The notes: generated from the sequence alone by a model not told the origin. Positions 1 through 8,211 are shown, counted from the stretch's first letter. The stretch is DNA of 64,000 nucleotides from Anaerolineae bacterium (GCA_013178295.1 JABLWW010000002.1:124001-188000); one strand, 5' to 3'. Numbers and translations: made by a program.

Positions 1-402
1 CCGACGCCAAGCCCTGAGCAGGCGGTGCGTATTCAGATCCCAGCTATTGGGGTGGATGCTCCAGTGGTACAAGGGGACGGCTGGGAGCAGTTGAAAAAAG
101 GGGTGGGGCAGCACATCGGCAGTGCCGACCCGGGCAAAAATGGCAACCTGGTATTATCGGCGCATAATGATGTGTTTGGCGAAATTTTTCGCGATTTGGA
201 TCGCTTAAAAGAAGGCGATCAGGTAGTCATCTACAGCAATCAGCGTGCGTTTCGTTATATTGTGCAGCAGGTGCAGGTTGTTGAGCCAACACGTGTTGAA
301 GTAATGGCACCAACCCGCGAACCTGTGGTAACATTGATATCCTGTTACCCCTATATGGTAAACAATCAGCGCATTGTGGTTACAGCGGCGCTGGAACAAT
401 AA
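1..402 (+). CDS. Sortase family transpeptidase, 5'-truncated by the window edge
   Basis: The open frame runs in from base 1 without a start, so the N-terminus (usually a membrane anchor) lies outside. What remains is the C-terminal sortase beta-barrel. It has the catalytic His in LSAHND (codon at 163), the catalytic Cys in TLISCYPY (codon at 343) and the Arg in NNQRIVV (codon at 370), the three residues expected of a sortase. Sortases are membrane-anchored Cys transpeptidases that cut a sorting signal in secreted proteins and attach them to the cell wall or to each other. The canonical TLxTC motif is here TLISC. The class cannot be decided from the fragment. An internal GTG at 25 is in frame but would cut into the domain. 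No sorting-signal substrate was recognised nearby. A small membrane protein follows 38 bases downstream. Confidence 0.85.
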   Translation, partial: PTPSPEQAVRIQIPAIGVDAPVVQGDGWEQLKKGVGQHIGSADPGKNGNLVLSAHNDVFGEIFRDLDRLKEGDQVVIYSNQRAFRYIVQQVQVVEPTRVEVMAPTREPVVTLISCYPYMVNNQRIVVTAALEQ

Positions 403-440
403 GTAGAGGACTATTTTTGGGTTAATAAGGAGAAAGTTTT

Positions 441-683
441 ATGGCAAAGAAGCAAAAAAGAGCAGTGTCAGGAGTAGCGAAAAACAATCCTGTGCAATCT
501 CCATCTTCTATTGCTGCTTCGGCGGATAAGAAATCGTCTACAACCTTCTCTTCATCGAGGTTGATGTCTGCCAGCGAGTTCAATCCAGATTACAGCTATG
601 TGATTAAGGATCTAAAACGTATTGGTGTGCTGGCAGGGACATTCTTTGCTGCGATTGTGGTTCTTTCGCTATTTTTGAAATAG
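441..683 (+). CDS. Small single-pass membrane protein, function unknown
   Basis: An 80-residue protein preceded by a good ribosome binding site (AAGGAG, 8 bases before ATG). Residues 1-45 are Lys/Ser-rich, low complexity and probably disordered in the cytoplasm. Residues 58-79 form one hydrophobic helix ending in LSLFLK at the C-terminus, so it looks like a tail-anchored protein. I do not recognise a family. It lies 38 bases after the sortase fragment and is probably co-transcribed with it. The coding assignment rests on the ribosome site, the sensible hydrophobicity pattern and the lack of a competing frame. Confidence 0.65.
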   Translation: MAKKQKRAVSGVAKNNPVQSPSSIAASADKKSSTTFSSSRLMSASEFNPDYSYVIKDLKRIGVLAGTFFAAIVVLSLFLK

Positions 684-691
684 GGGGGCGC

Positions 692-1000
692 TCAAGGCAT
701 CCAATTGCCGATTTCGCTCCAGGCGTATTCCAGATGGGCGGCGAGCACGCTGCCCAGTTTTCTTTTAACTCTCCGATACGCGTATTCCATTAATGCAAAA
801 CCGCCAAGTTCAGATAAACGTTTTCCGATTTCCCGAGCGCGCGTATGGCGGCATTGGGCGTTAAACGGTGGTGCAGGGTGCTCGGATAGATAACCATCTG
901 TTGCACCAATTTGAAGCAGGTCAGTTATCAGTTTATTTGCTTCCTGTTTGTGTTGTTTTGGGCAGGGCATCCTATCAAAAAGCAGATCAAGTAATCCCAT
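692..1000 (-). CDS. Hypothetical protein, 102 residues
   Basis: A short soluble protein, rich in Arg, Leu and Ala and predicted mostly helical, with three Cys/His-containing spots (MPCPKQH, NAQCRHTR). A ribosome site (AAAGG) lies before the ATG at 1000. It runs opposite to both neighbours and ends 8 bases from the small membrane gene. I recognise no domain. The aromatic C-terminus (EYAWSEIGNW) suggests a folded protein, but function cannot be assigned. Confidence 0.55.
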   Translation of the reverse strand: MGLLDLLFDRMPCPKQHKQEANKLITDLLQIGATDGYLSEHPAPPFNAQCRHTRAREIGKRLSELGGFALMEYAYRRVKRKLGSVLAAHLEYAWSEIGNWMP

Positions 1001-1113
1001 GATGTACCTTTCTTTTACAGATGATATCTAATTATATTCGCTATTGGGGCGTGTTTGCTTCATAGGTGATGAGATGTTCTGCTTTTTGCTGCCGGTCTGG
1101 TTTCTGGATAACA

Positions 1114-1122
1114 TGCTATAAT
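1114..1122 (+). promoter_or_regulatory. Extended -10 promoter for the cysteine desulfurase-mnmA unit
   Basis: TGC followed by a perfect TATAAT (1117-1122), 33 bases before the proposed GTG start. No -35 box at 16-18 bases was found, which is usual for extended -10 promoters (TGnTATAAT). The same TGnTATAAT form recurs elsewhere in the window. Confidence 0.5.
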
Positions 1123-1155
1123 AACCGCCAGATTGTTGTAAAGAGTGGAGCGTGT

Positions 1156-2316
1156 GTGTTGACGGACAATATTTATTTAGATTATGCCGCGACGACCCCA
1201 GTTGATCGGCATGTGTTGGCTGCAATGCAGCCTTATTTTGGCGAGGTATTTGGCAATCCGTCCTCTGTTCATCGCCATGGGCAGGAGGCTGAGCAGGCGC
1301 TGATACAGGCGCGCAAGAAAGTGTCGTCTATTTTACATGCGCGCCCAGATGAGATTATATTCACGAGTGGCGGCACGGAGAGTGATAATCTGGCGCTGCG
1401 TGGCACGCTGTTTGCGCTGCGGCAACGCAGGAATAGATTGCAGCATGTGTTGATCAGCCCTGTTGAGCATCACGCTGTGGTGAGCACTGCCAGACATCTG
1501 GCAGAGGAGTTTGGTTATGAACTGGAAATGCTGCCAGTGAATGAATATGGTCAGGTGGATGCCGCAGATGTGGCAGCGTGCATCCGCCCAGAGACAGCTC
1601 TGGTTTCGGTGATTTATGCCAATAACGAAATCGGGAGCGTCAACCCGATAAGGGAGATTGGAGCGGTGTGCCGTGCGAAGGGTGTATTGTTTCATACCGA
1701 TGCGGTGCAGGCGGCGGCGCACTTTCCTCTCAATGTACAACAGGATCAGGTAGACTTGCTTTCGATTGGGGCGCATAAATTTTATGGTCCAAAGGGTATC
1801 GGGGCGTTGTATGTGCGTCGCGGGGTGCCGATTTTTGGTTTGATGGGGGGAGGAAAACAAGAGTCTGGTTTGCGTCCAGGCACCGAGAATGTGCCATACA
1901 TTGTGGGCATTGCGGAGGCATTTGAGATTACACAGGATGAAATCGTAAATTGCACGCAGAAGTTTATTCTGCTACGTGACCGGCTGATTTCAGGCGTTTT
2001 GGAAAACATCCCGCGTGTTCGGTTGACGGGGCATCCTGTTGAACGATTGCCCAACCATGCCAGTTTTGTTTTTGAGGCTTTGGATGGGAACAAGCTGTTA
2101 ATGTTGCTGGATATGGCGGGTTTTTCCTGTTCTTCTGGTTCAGCGTGCAAAACGGGTTCGCCAAAACCATCAGAAGTGCTGATGGCGATTGGTTTGTCCA
2201 GAAGCTGGGCGTTAGGATCTTTGCGGGTAACGCTTGGGAGAGATTCGACAGAGGAACATGTCGAAAGGTTTCTTGAGGTGTTGCCCAAAGTGGTGAAGGA
2301 TGCCAGATCGCTCTGA
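1156..2316 (+). CDS. Cysteine desulfurase, NifS/IscS type
   Basis: PLP-dependent enzyme that takes sulfur from cysteine as an enzyme-bound persulfide. The N-terminus NIYLDYAATTPVD is the family hallmark. The PLP lysine is in SIGAHKFYGPKG, the cofactor-binding HTDAVQA is present, and the persulfide Cys lies in the loop CSSGSACKTG near residue 325, as in the group I (NifS/IscS) enzymes. The frame is open upstream to 1066, but that extension lacks family similarity. GTG at 1156 or TTG at 1159 behind GAGTGGAG is the better start, giving about 386 residues. It overlaps mnmA by 17 bases, so its likely job is to supply sulfur for tRNA thiolation. A second, SufS-type desulfurase sits in the suf operon. 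Confidence 0.93.
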   Translation: MLTDNIYLDYAATTPVDRHVLAAMQPYFGEVFGNPSSVHRHGQEAEQALIQARKKVSSILHARPDEIIFTSGGTESDNLALRGTLFALRQRRNRLQHVLISPVEHHAVVSTARHLAEEFGYELEMLPVNEYGQVDAADVAACIRPETALVSVIYANNEIGSVNPIREIGAVCRAKGVLFHTDAVQAAAHFPLNVQQDQVDLLSIGAHKFYGPKGIGALYVRRGVPIFGLMGGGKQESGLRPGTENVPYIVGIAEAFEITQDEIVNCTQKFILLRDRLISGVLENIPRVRLTGHPVERLPNHASFVFEALDGNKLLMLLDMAGFSCSSGSACKTGSPKPSEVLMAIGLSRSWALGSLRVTLGRDSTEEHVERFLEVLPKVVKDARSL

Positions 2317-3385
2317 AAGCCCCGGCAGTGTGCTGGTGGGGATGAGCGGGGGAGTGGACAGTTCGACTGCGGCGGCGTTGCTGGTTGAAGCAGGTTATCG
2401 TGTGGTGGGGGTTATGCTCCGTCTGTGGTCTTTAGATGGGGCAGAGGGCGATAATCGTTGCTGCGCTCCGGATGCGGTGCTTCAAGCACGCCAGGCAGCG
2501 GCACAGTTGAAGATACCTTTTTATGTTGTTGATGCACGTGAGGCTTTTCACCAGATTGTGGTGTGTTCGTTTATCGAAGGGCTGAGGCGTGGGATTACGC
2601 CTAATCCGTGTTATGTATGTAATCAGAAATTCCGCTGGGACACATTGCTTCAACAGGCAGCAGCCATGAATCTGGACTGGGTGGCAACCGGGCATTATGC
2701 ACGCATACGTCGTTCCCCACGTGGCGGCGTGGAGCTGCTGCGGGGGGTTGATGGGCACAAAGATCAGTCATATATGCTCTGCGGTTTGCGGCGGGAGCAG
2801 CTTGAACGCACTTTGTTTCCACTGGGCAATTTTTATAAGGATGAGGTACGTCAAAAAGCGCGTTCTCTGGATTTGCCTTGTGCAGAACGGGAAGAAAGCC
2901 AAGACCTGTGTTTTCTCGGTTCGCAGGATATTCGCGGCTTTATTGAGAGATATGCGCCTGAGGTGCTTCAGCCGGGGTTGATATTAGACCGTCAGGGGAA
3001 AATGATGGGGAAGCACGCCGGATTGGCGCTTTATACGATTGGGCAGCGCAAGGGACTGGGCGTTAGCAGCCACAAACCGCTGTACGTGCTGCAGAAAGAT
3101 GTTGCCAGCGGTGCGCTGATCGTTGGGCATGAAGAGGATTTGGGGCAGAGCGAGTTTTCTGTGGCAGAGGTGAATTGGATACGGGGCAGCGCGCCGAAAG
3201 AACCTCTGGCTGTGAGTGTGAAGATCCGCTATCAGGCGGTGGAAGTGAAGGCTGAAGTAATCCCATTACCTGATCAGAAAGCGCATGTTCGTTTGGCGAC
3301 GCGCTTGCGTGATATTACGCCGGGACAGGTGGCTGCATTTTATCAGGGTGAAAATTGTTTGGGCGGCGGGATAATTCAGGTATAA
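2300..3385 (+). CDS. mnmA: tRNA-specific 2-thiouridylase MnmA
   Basis: Catalyses ATP-dependent sulfur insertion at the wobble uridine of tRNA (s2U34). The PP-loop GMSGGVDSS is at residues 14-22. The two catalytic cysteines are in NPCYVCNQKF (C107) and SQDLCFLG. ATGHYAR, DQSYMLCGL and TIGQRKGLG are all family motifs. Length (361 residues) is normal. The ATG lies inside the 3' end of the cysteine desulfurase gene (17-base overlap), implying translational coupling. The pair forms a compact sulfur-relay unit, in line with the usual dependence of MnmA on a desulfurase. The last codons overlap a TATAAT (3381-3386) that may serve the next gene. Confidence 0.97.
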   Translation: MPDRSESPGSVLVGMSGGVDSSTAAALLVEAGYRVVGVMLRLWSLDGAEGDNRCCAPDAVLQARQAAAQLKIPFYVVDAREAFHQIVVCSFIEGLRRGITPNPCYVCNQKFRWDTLLQQAAAMNLDWVATGHYARIRRSPRGGVELLRGVDGHKDQSYMLCGLRREQLERTLFPLGNFYKDEVRQKARSLDLPCAEREESQDLCFLGSQDIRGFIERYAPEVLQPGLILDRQGKMMGKHAGLALYTIGQRKGLGVSSHKPLYVLQKDVASGALIVGHEEDLGQSEFSVAEVNWIRGSAPKEPLAVSVKIRYQAVEVKAEVIPLPDQKAHVRLATRLRDITPGQVAAFYQGENCLGGGIIQV

Positions 3386-3411
3386 TTCGTGGGCGTTGAG
3401 GAGGACAGGAT

Positions 3412-3678
3412 ATGACCCTGCCGGCGTTTATTTTTGGGATGTTGATTGCAGCGTTCTATGGCTCTGTGTTCCACTTGATATTTAATGGGGGGCTGATAAG
3501 GCTGCTTCTCTTTCTTGTGCTGAGCGTGATTGGCTTCTGGGCTGGGCAACTGGTGGCAGGTTTGCTGGAGTGGAAATTCCTGATGGTAGGCCCGCTGGCG
3601 CTGGGTGTGGCATCGCCGGGAAGTTTGCTTTTCTTGATCTTGGGTCTTTGGCTGAGTATGATCAATCGCCCCGAATGA
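3412..3678 (+). CDS. Small integral membrane protein, function unknown
   Basis: An 88-residue, very hydrophobic protein with three predicted helices (about 3-22, 28-50 and 56-82) and few charges. It has a strong ribosome site (GAGGAGGACAGG) before ATG. A weak -35 (TTGGGC at 3359) and a perfect TATAAT (3381-3386), inside the end of mnmA, could drive it separately. It ends 1 base before the stop of the convergent oxidoreductase gene. I do not recognise a family with a known role. Confidence 0.65.
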   Translation: MTLPAFIFGMLIAAFYGSVFHLIFNGGLIRLLLFLVLSVIGFWAGQLVAGLLEWKFLMVGPLALGVASPGSLLFLILGLWLSMINRPE

Positions 3679-4668
3679 CTACGGCGCAGCGATAAGTCGA
3701 ACAGGCTGGCGTTGTCTGGCAGATTGGTAAAGGGCATTTAAAGTCTTTACATTCTCAAGACTGTCTTCCAGGCTGATCAGCGGCGGTTTTTCGCCAAGAA
3801 CAGCGCTGTTCATGTCTTCTATCTCTCCGAGATAGAGGTGTGGGGCGCGGAATGAGAAGTTTTTTGTTTTTCCCTGTTTGTGAAGGGTAACATTGGACGT
3901 TGAGGAAGGGTTGAAGGGCAGAGGAATATGGATTGTACCCTGATCACCACGAATTTCGAAACATGTGTAGGATGGCAGTCTGAAGCTGCAATCAAACTGT
4001 GCCAGCGCGCCACAAGGGAAAGCCATCTGTCCGATAAAAAATTCATCCACGCCACTGGGCCCAACCTGTTGAAATCCTTCAACCTCTGCGGGCGTTTGTC
4101 CGATCATCACGCGGGCATAGCTGACCGGGTAGCAGCCGACATCCCAGAGACACCCGCCGCCATATAAAGAGACCAGACGGATATCTTCGGGGCGGTCGAG
4201 CATAAAGCTGAAGGAGCCGCGCGCATAAGTCACATTGCCAATCTCTCCGTTGTCAATCATTTGTTTTATCTGGGTGGTCTGCTTGAGGTGGCGGTACATG
4301 AATGCTTCAGAGGCGAAGCACCGGTGTTGCCTGGAGGCGTTGATGATATTCTGCACTTCAATGACGGAGAGAGCAAGCGGTTTTTCACACAGGACATGTT
4401 TGCCAGCTTCAAGGGATTTAATCGTCCATTCGGCGTGCAAGTGGTTGGGAAGGGGAATGTAGACCACATCCACTGTCGGATCGGCAAGCAGGGCTTCATA
4501 GCTGGAGTAGGACTTGGGGATGTTCCATTGACGGGCAAAAGCTTCAGCATTTTGCGATGAACGGCTGGCTATTCCGTAGAATTGACTGCGTTTTGAGAGT
4601 TTCATCGCGGAGATAAGCTTCTGGCTGATGCGGGCTGTTCCCAGTATTCCCCAGTTTAACTTTTTCAT
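3679..4668 (-). CDS. Gfo/Idh/MocA family NAD(P)-dependent oxidoreductase
   Basis: A 329-residue protein with an N-terminal Rossmann fold beginning NWGILGTARIS, the family's CEKPLALS motif (EKP, with the lysine that contacts substrate) near residue 95, and a C-terminal alpha/beta domain with GGGCLWDVGCYPV. Members oxidise or reduce sugars, inositols or related compounds; the substrate cannot be read from sequence. The frame is open to 4755, but ATG 4668 has an AGAGAGG ribosome site and starts exactly at the Rossmann strand. It follows the ATPase gene of the tungstate-type transporter by 28 bases and may be in the same transcript, though no functional link is evident. Confidence 0.9.
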   Translation of the reverse strand: MKKLNWGILGTARISQKLISAMKLSKRSQFYGIASRSSQNAEAFARQWNIPKSYSSYEALLADPTVDVVYIPLPNHLHAEWTIKSLEAGKHVLCEKPLALSVIEVQNIINASRQHRCFASEAFMYRHLKQTTQIKQMIDNGEIGNVTYARGSFSFMLDRPEDIRLVSLYGGGCLWDVGCYPVSYARVMIGQTPAEVEGFQQVGPSGVDEFFIGQMAFPCGALAQFDCSFRLPSYTCFEIRGDQGTIHIPLPFNPSSTSNVTLHKQGKTKNFSFRAPHLYLGEIEDMNSAVLGEKPPLISLEDSLENVKTLNALYQSARQRQPVRLIAAP

Positions 4669-4696
4669 AAAAACCTCTCTGCTTTTAGCGTAAGCG

Positions 4697-5782
4697 TTAT
4701 CTTTCGATAACGTGGATGGCGGTGGCTTTAAACATTGCACTGATTGGTGCTCCAATGTGGAGGTTCATCTGTTGTGCAGAGGAACGTGTGATCAGTGCCA
4801 CCATCGTAAAACCACAGTCAATTGAGACGCGCGTTAAAGCTCCCAACGGGGTTATCTTGGTGATCTTACCGGCTACAAGGTTGCGGGCACTTGAAGCTGT
4901 AGCTAGTATATCGCTTTTTTGTAGCAAGATAATATCTTCCGGGCGCAGACAGAAAAAAACCTGTCTTCCGGGTTGAGCCTGCCCGACAGCTTCCAGTTGG
5001 AAGCCGTTGGCTTGAATGGTTACGATTCCATTTTGGCATGTGAGCACTTTACCCGGGATAACAGTTTCAACGCCAACGAAGCTGGCGACTTCTGCATCTG
5101 CCGGTGTGTTGAAAACTTCCTGAGGACTGCCGATCTGACGCAGCCGCCCATCCATTAAAACTGCAACACGGTCGCCGAGCAGCAATGCTTCATTTAGCTC
5201 GTGGGTTACAAAGATCGTGGTAACAGAGGTGTTGGCAAGTAAATCATGCAAATCTTCCAGGAGATGGGCGCGGGTTGGGGCGTCTAGCGAACTGAAAGGT
5301 TCGTCAAGGAGCAGCAAATCGGGGTTGATGGCAAAGGCGCGTGCCAGATTAACGCGCTGCGCTTCACCGCCAGAGAGGTTGCGTGCCTGACGGTCTCGCA
5401 AGGCGAGAACCCCCAGCTTTTCCAGCCAGGTATTTGCCTGCTGCTCAATCCTGTCTTTGCTCCAGGCACGGTAACGCAGTGGAAGCGCCACATTGGCAAA
5501 AACAGTCATATCCATAAGGAGTGGTTCTTGCATGACCATGGCGATTCGGCGTCGGAAGGAGAAAACATTTTTGGGATCGATTTTTTGGCCATCAATGCGG
5601 ATTTCTGCGCTATCAGTCTTTATTAACTGGGCGATTGCCATTAGAAGTGTGCTTTTGCCAGCGCCATTGGGACCGATCAGACACATTGTCTCACCCTTGC
5701 AGACGGAAAAATGTTCTATCTGGAGAAGGCTTTTCTTGCCGCGTGAAATGGTGAGATTGTGTATTTCTATCAAGTTATCCAT
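4697..5782 (-). CDS. tupC: ABC transporter ATP-binding protein, tungstate/molybdate type (TupC-like)
   Basis: The cytoplasmic ATPase of an oxyanion importer, 361 residues. It has Walker A GPNGAGKST (about residue 38), the ABC signature LSGGEAQR, Walker B LLLLDEP and the switch His in FVTHE. The C-terminal 70-80 residues form a TOBE domain, the oxyanion- or regulator-binding module seen in molybdate and tungstate ATPases. The identity as tungstate system rests mainly on the neighbouring TupA-like binding protein. It starts 10 bases after tupB, so the three genes form an operon. Molybdate transport remains possible. Confidence 0.88.
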   Translation of the reverse strand: MDNLIEIHNLTISRGKKSLLQIEHFSVCKGETMCLIGPNGAGKSTLLMAIAQLIKTDSAEIRIDGQKIDPKNVFSFRRRIAMVMQEPLLMDMTVFANVALPLRYRAWSKDRIEQQANTWLEKLGVLALRDRQARNLSGGEAQRVNLARAFAINPDLLLLDEPFSSLDAPTRAHLLEDLHDLLANTSVTTIFVTHELNEALLLGDRVAVLMDGRLRQIGSPQEVFNTPADAEVASFVGVETVIPGKVLTCQNGIVTIQANGFQLEAVGQAQPGRQVFFCLRPEDIILLQKSDILATASSARNLVAGKITKITPLGALTRVSIDCGFTMVALITRSSAQQMNLHIGAPISAMFKATAIHVIER

Positions 5783-5792
5783 AAAGGGCTTG

Positions 5793-6491
5793 TCATTTTT
5801 GGGAGTTGCGCTGTTGTAACCAGGTCAGCCACAGATTGACCGTATAGGCTAATAGCAGAAGGATAAGGCTGAGAGCTATTGCGATGGCAAATTGTCCTTT
5901 GCTGGTCTCGAGGACGATAGCAGTGGTCAAGACGCGGGTGTGATAGCGCAGATTGCCGCCGACCATCATTGACGCGCCAACTTCCGAGATAACGCTGCCA
6001 AAGCCTGCTATCACTGTGGCTAGCAATGGCAAACGTGCTTCTCGCCAGAGGGTTAGAATCATCTGAATTCGAGATGCTCCCAGCCCATAAAGTTGCAACT
6101 TCAAACGCGGGTTGAGTTGTTGGAGGGCAGTCAGGGTCAACCCGGTAACGACTGGCGCCGCAATGATGGTTTGTGCGATGATGATGGCGGATGGGGTATA
6201 CATAAGCCGTAAGTTGCCCAGCGGGCCGCTGCGCCAGAGCATGATCGAAACAAATAATCCTACTGCGACCGGCGGCAAAGCCATGCCTGTATTGATCATG
6301 CTGATCCACAATTTCTTGGATGGAAATTCTGCCAGTGCAAGAAAAGTTCCCACTGGCAATCCTATGATGAGGCTGATTAAGGTGGCGATTCCAGAAACCC
6401 TGAGGGAGAGGAACATGATGTGCACAATTTCGGGGTTCCCCTCGACCAACAACATGATAGCCTGTTTAATGCCTTCTAAGATGAAGTCCAT
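5793..6491 (-). CDS. tupB: ABC transporter permease, tungstate type (TupB-like)
   Basis: A 232-residue inner-membrane permease with five to six predicted helices. The coupling helix region reads YGLGASRIQMILTLWREA, with the EAA-type loop contacting the ATPase. GMALPPVAVGLF and ISEVGASMMVGGN are typical of the TupB/ModB-like permeases. It lies between the binding protein (5 bases) and the ATPase (10 bases), making a complete three-gene importer. Tungstate uptake would fit an anaerobe using tungsten or molybdenum pterin enzymes, but none of these enzymes is encoded in the window. Confidence 0.9.
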   Translation of the reverse strand: MDFILEGIKQAIMLLVEGNPEIVHIMFLSLRVSGIATLISLIIGLPVGTFLALAEFPSKKLWISMINTGMALPPVAVGLFVSIMLWRSGPLGNLRLMYTPSAIIIAQTIIAAPVVTGLTLTALQQLNPRLKLQLYGLGASRIQMILTLWREARLPLLATVIAGFGSVISEVGASMMVGGNLRYHTRVLTTAIVLETSKGQFAIAIALSLILLLLAYTVNLWLTWLQQRNSQK

Positions 6492-6496
6492 GATTT

Positions 6497-7453
6497 TTAT
6501 TTCCCTAGTTCTGCCTCGGTTTTCCCGGCGGCAGGAGTGAACAACGATTGCCCAAATTTTTCTTTTCCAAATTCTGCGATGATGATTTGCGTATCAGGAG
6601 AGAGCATGAAATCTGCAAAAGACTCTGCACCTTCATGGTTCACCATAGGAAACTTTTGTGGGTTTACCGTAATAACACTGTATATGTTCAATAGGGACTT
6701 GTCCCCTTCAACAAGAATTTCGAGAGAAAGAGTGTCTTTAAGTGACAGGTAGGTAGCCCTATCGGTGAGAGTATAACCGTGTTTTTCGGAAGCAATGCGT
6801 AAGGTGTCAGTCATGCCGCTGCCTGATTCGAGATACCAGCCGTTCTTAGGGTCAGGGGTGAGTTCAACTTTCTTCCAAATTTGTTTTTCTCTGCTGTGGG
6901 TGCCCGAGTCATCACCGCGAGAGATGAAAAGGGACTTTGTTGTGTAGATTGACTTAAATGCTTCAGTTGAGGTTTTCCCTTTAATACCAGCAAGGTCATC
7001 TGCTGGGCCGACGATGACAAAGTCATTGTACATGACGAGAGAGTCTTGGATGCCATAGCCTGCTGTCATGAATTCTTCTTCTGATGATGGAGAGTGTACC
7101 AGGAGCACATCAGCATTTCCTTCCTTCCCCATTTGCAAAGCCTGTCCGCTCCCGACAGCAATAATTTTGACCGTATAGCCGCTTTGTTTTTCAAATTGTG
7201 GGACGAGGATATCCAAAAGCCCCGAATCGCGGGTACTGGTGGTGGTTGCCAGAATAATCTCGTTAGAATGAATCTGGTTCATGTTGACTGGTGAAACAAT
7301 ATGTGTACCCGAATGCGTTTTTTCTTCTAGATGGGGTGTCTTGGCGTTAGAGAGGGGGGCTGTGGTGGGATTGATGATTGCGACTGGCGAACAGGCATTT
7401 GTGGTCATCATGACTGCGATGGAGATAAGCGTGGCGAGAAAAAATTTGCGCAT
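6497..7453 (-). CDS. tupA: Tungstate-type ABC transporter substrate-binding lipoprotein (TupA-like)
   Basis: Extracytoplasmic oxyanion-binding protein. The signal MRKFFLATLISIAVMMTTNAC ends in a lipobox (TNAC), so the mature protein is a lipid-anchored Cys. The family pattern is clear: ATTTSTRDSGLL, IAVGSGQAL, DVLLVHSPSSEEEF, YNDFVIVGP and SRGDDSGTHSREK. Two starts compete. ATG 7498 has a ribosome site (AAGGA, 7 bases upstream). ATG 7453 starts right at the signal peptide but has no visible ribosome site. I prefer 7453, because the best promoter (-10 at 7490-7495) would put the transcript start near 7483, downstream of 7498. A 26-base palindrome over this promoter suggests metal-responsive repression. 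Confidence 0.87.
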   Translation of the reverse strand: MRKFFLATLISIAVMMTTNACSPVAIINPTTAPLSNAKTPHLEEKTHSGTHIVSPVNMNQIHSNEIILATTTSTRDSGLLDILVPQFEKQSGYTVKIIAVGSGQALQMGKEGNADVLLVHSPSSEEEFMTAGYGIQDSLVMYNDFVIVGPADDLAGIKGKTSTEAFKSIYTTKSLFISRGDDSGTHSREKQIWKKVELTPDPKNGWYLESGSGMTDTLRIASEKHGYTLTDRATYLSLKDTLSLEILVEGDKSLLNIYSVITVNPQKFPMVNHEGAESFADFMLSPDTQIIIAEFGKEKFGQSLFTPAAGKTEAELGK

Positions 7454-7470
7454 TTTGTGGAGGTCTATCT

Positions 7471-7496
7471 GTATAATTGTTGCATAACAATTATAC
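7471..7496. promoter_or_regulatory. Perfect palindrome over the tupA promoter, candidate operator
   Basis: Left arm GTATAATTGTT (7471-7481), spacer GCAT, right arm AACAATTATAC (7486-7496). The two 11-base arms are exact reverse complements. It covers the -10 box of the leftward tupA promoter, so a dimeric repressor bound here would block initiation. The regulator is unknown and no regulator gene is adjacent. There is no T-run after it, so it is not a terminator. Confidence 0.6.
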
Positions 7497-7518
7497 ATTA
7501 ATTTTCCTTTTTGGTCAC
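7490..7518 (-). promoter_or_regulatory. Candidate sigma-70 type promoter of tupABC
   Basis: On the minus strand: GTGACC (7518-7513, 4 of 6 matches to TTGACA), 17-base spacer, perfect TATAAT (7495-7490). The expected transcript start is near 7483, giving a leader of about 30 bases to ATG 7453. Confidence 0.5.
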
Positions 7519-7543
7519 CAATTCTGGGTGATTTGGGTTAAGC

Positions 7544-7572
7544 TTGACAGATTTTAGCAAGCTATGTATACT
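7544..7572 (+). promoter_or_regulatory. Strong sigma-70 type promoter of the superoxide dismutase gene
   Basis: Perfect -35 TTGACA (7544-7549), 17-base spacer and TATACT (7567-7572, 5 of 6). The transcript would start about 40 bases before the ATG at 7621, which has AAAGGAGG. The promoter is divergent from that of tupA, 26 bases away. Confidence 0.8.
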
Positions 7573-7620
7573 GATTTTTGTTATCCAATTAATCCGAGTT
7601 TTTTGTCAAAGGAGGCAAAT

Positions 7621-8211
7621 ATGGCTTTTGAGTTACCCCCCTTACCCTATGCAGATACTGCTCTTGAACCGCACTATTCGGCAAAGACTTTTAGTTTCCA
7701 TCATGGCAAACATCATAAGGCGTATGTGGACAATCTCAATAAGTTGATCGCTGGAACTGACCTGGAAAGCAAGACGCTGGAGGAAATTATCAAACTTTCG
7801 GCGGAGGATTCATCCAAGGTGGGGGTATTCAATAATTCGGCGCAGGTCTGGAATCATACATTTTTTTGGAATTGTATGAAGCCTAACGGAGGCGGTCGAC
7901 CACAGGGTGAACTGGCAAAGTTGATTGACGCAGCTTTTGGCGGTTATGACAAATTTGCCGAGCAGTTTAAGGCTGCGGCGGTAGGCAGATTTGGCAGCGG
8001 CTGGGGCTGGCTGGTATTGGATGGCAAAGAGCTCAAGGTGGTGAGCACTCCGAACGCAGAAACCCCGATGACCAAAGGGCAGAAGGCGCTGCTGACGGTG
8101 GATGTCTGGGAACATGCCTATTACCTGGACTATCAGAACCGCAGACCAGATTTTGTGCAGGCTTTTCTTGATCATTTGGTCAATTGGGAGTTTGTTGCCA
8201 GTAATCTATAA
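7621..8211 (+). CDS. Superoxide dismutase, iron/manganese family, probably Fe-type
   Basis: Converts superoxide to oxygen and peroxide in the cytoplasm. Length is 196 residues. Metal ligands are H27 (in FSFHHGKHH), H79 (QVWNHTFFW), D161 and H165 (DVWEHAYY). Metal choice can be read from second-sphere residues. Q75 in SAQVWNH is the glutamine position of iron enzymes, and the manganese-type Gln position is Ala (PNAETP), so iron is predicted; a cambialistic enzyme is possible. The frame is open to 7564, but ATG 7621 has an excellent AAAGGAGG site and begins at the conserved FELPPLPYA. It is a single-gene unit between its own promoter and terminator, suggesting oxygen defence in an organism with oxygen-sensitive enzymes. 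Confidence 0.96.
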   Translation: MAFELPPLPYADTALEPHYSAKTFSFHHGKHHKAYVDNLNKLIAGTDLESKTLEEIIKLSAEDSSKVGVFNNSAQVWNHTFFWNCMKPNGGGRPQGELAKLIDAAFGGYDKFAEQFKAAAVGRFGSGWGWLVLDGKELKVVSTPNAETPMTKGQKALLTVDVWEHAYYLDYQNRRPDFVQAFLDHLVNWEFVASNL

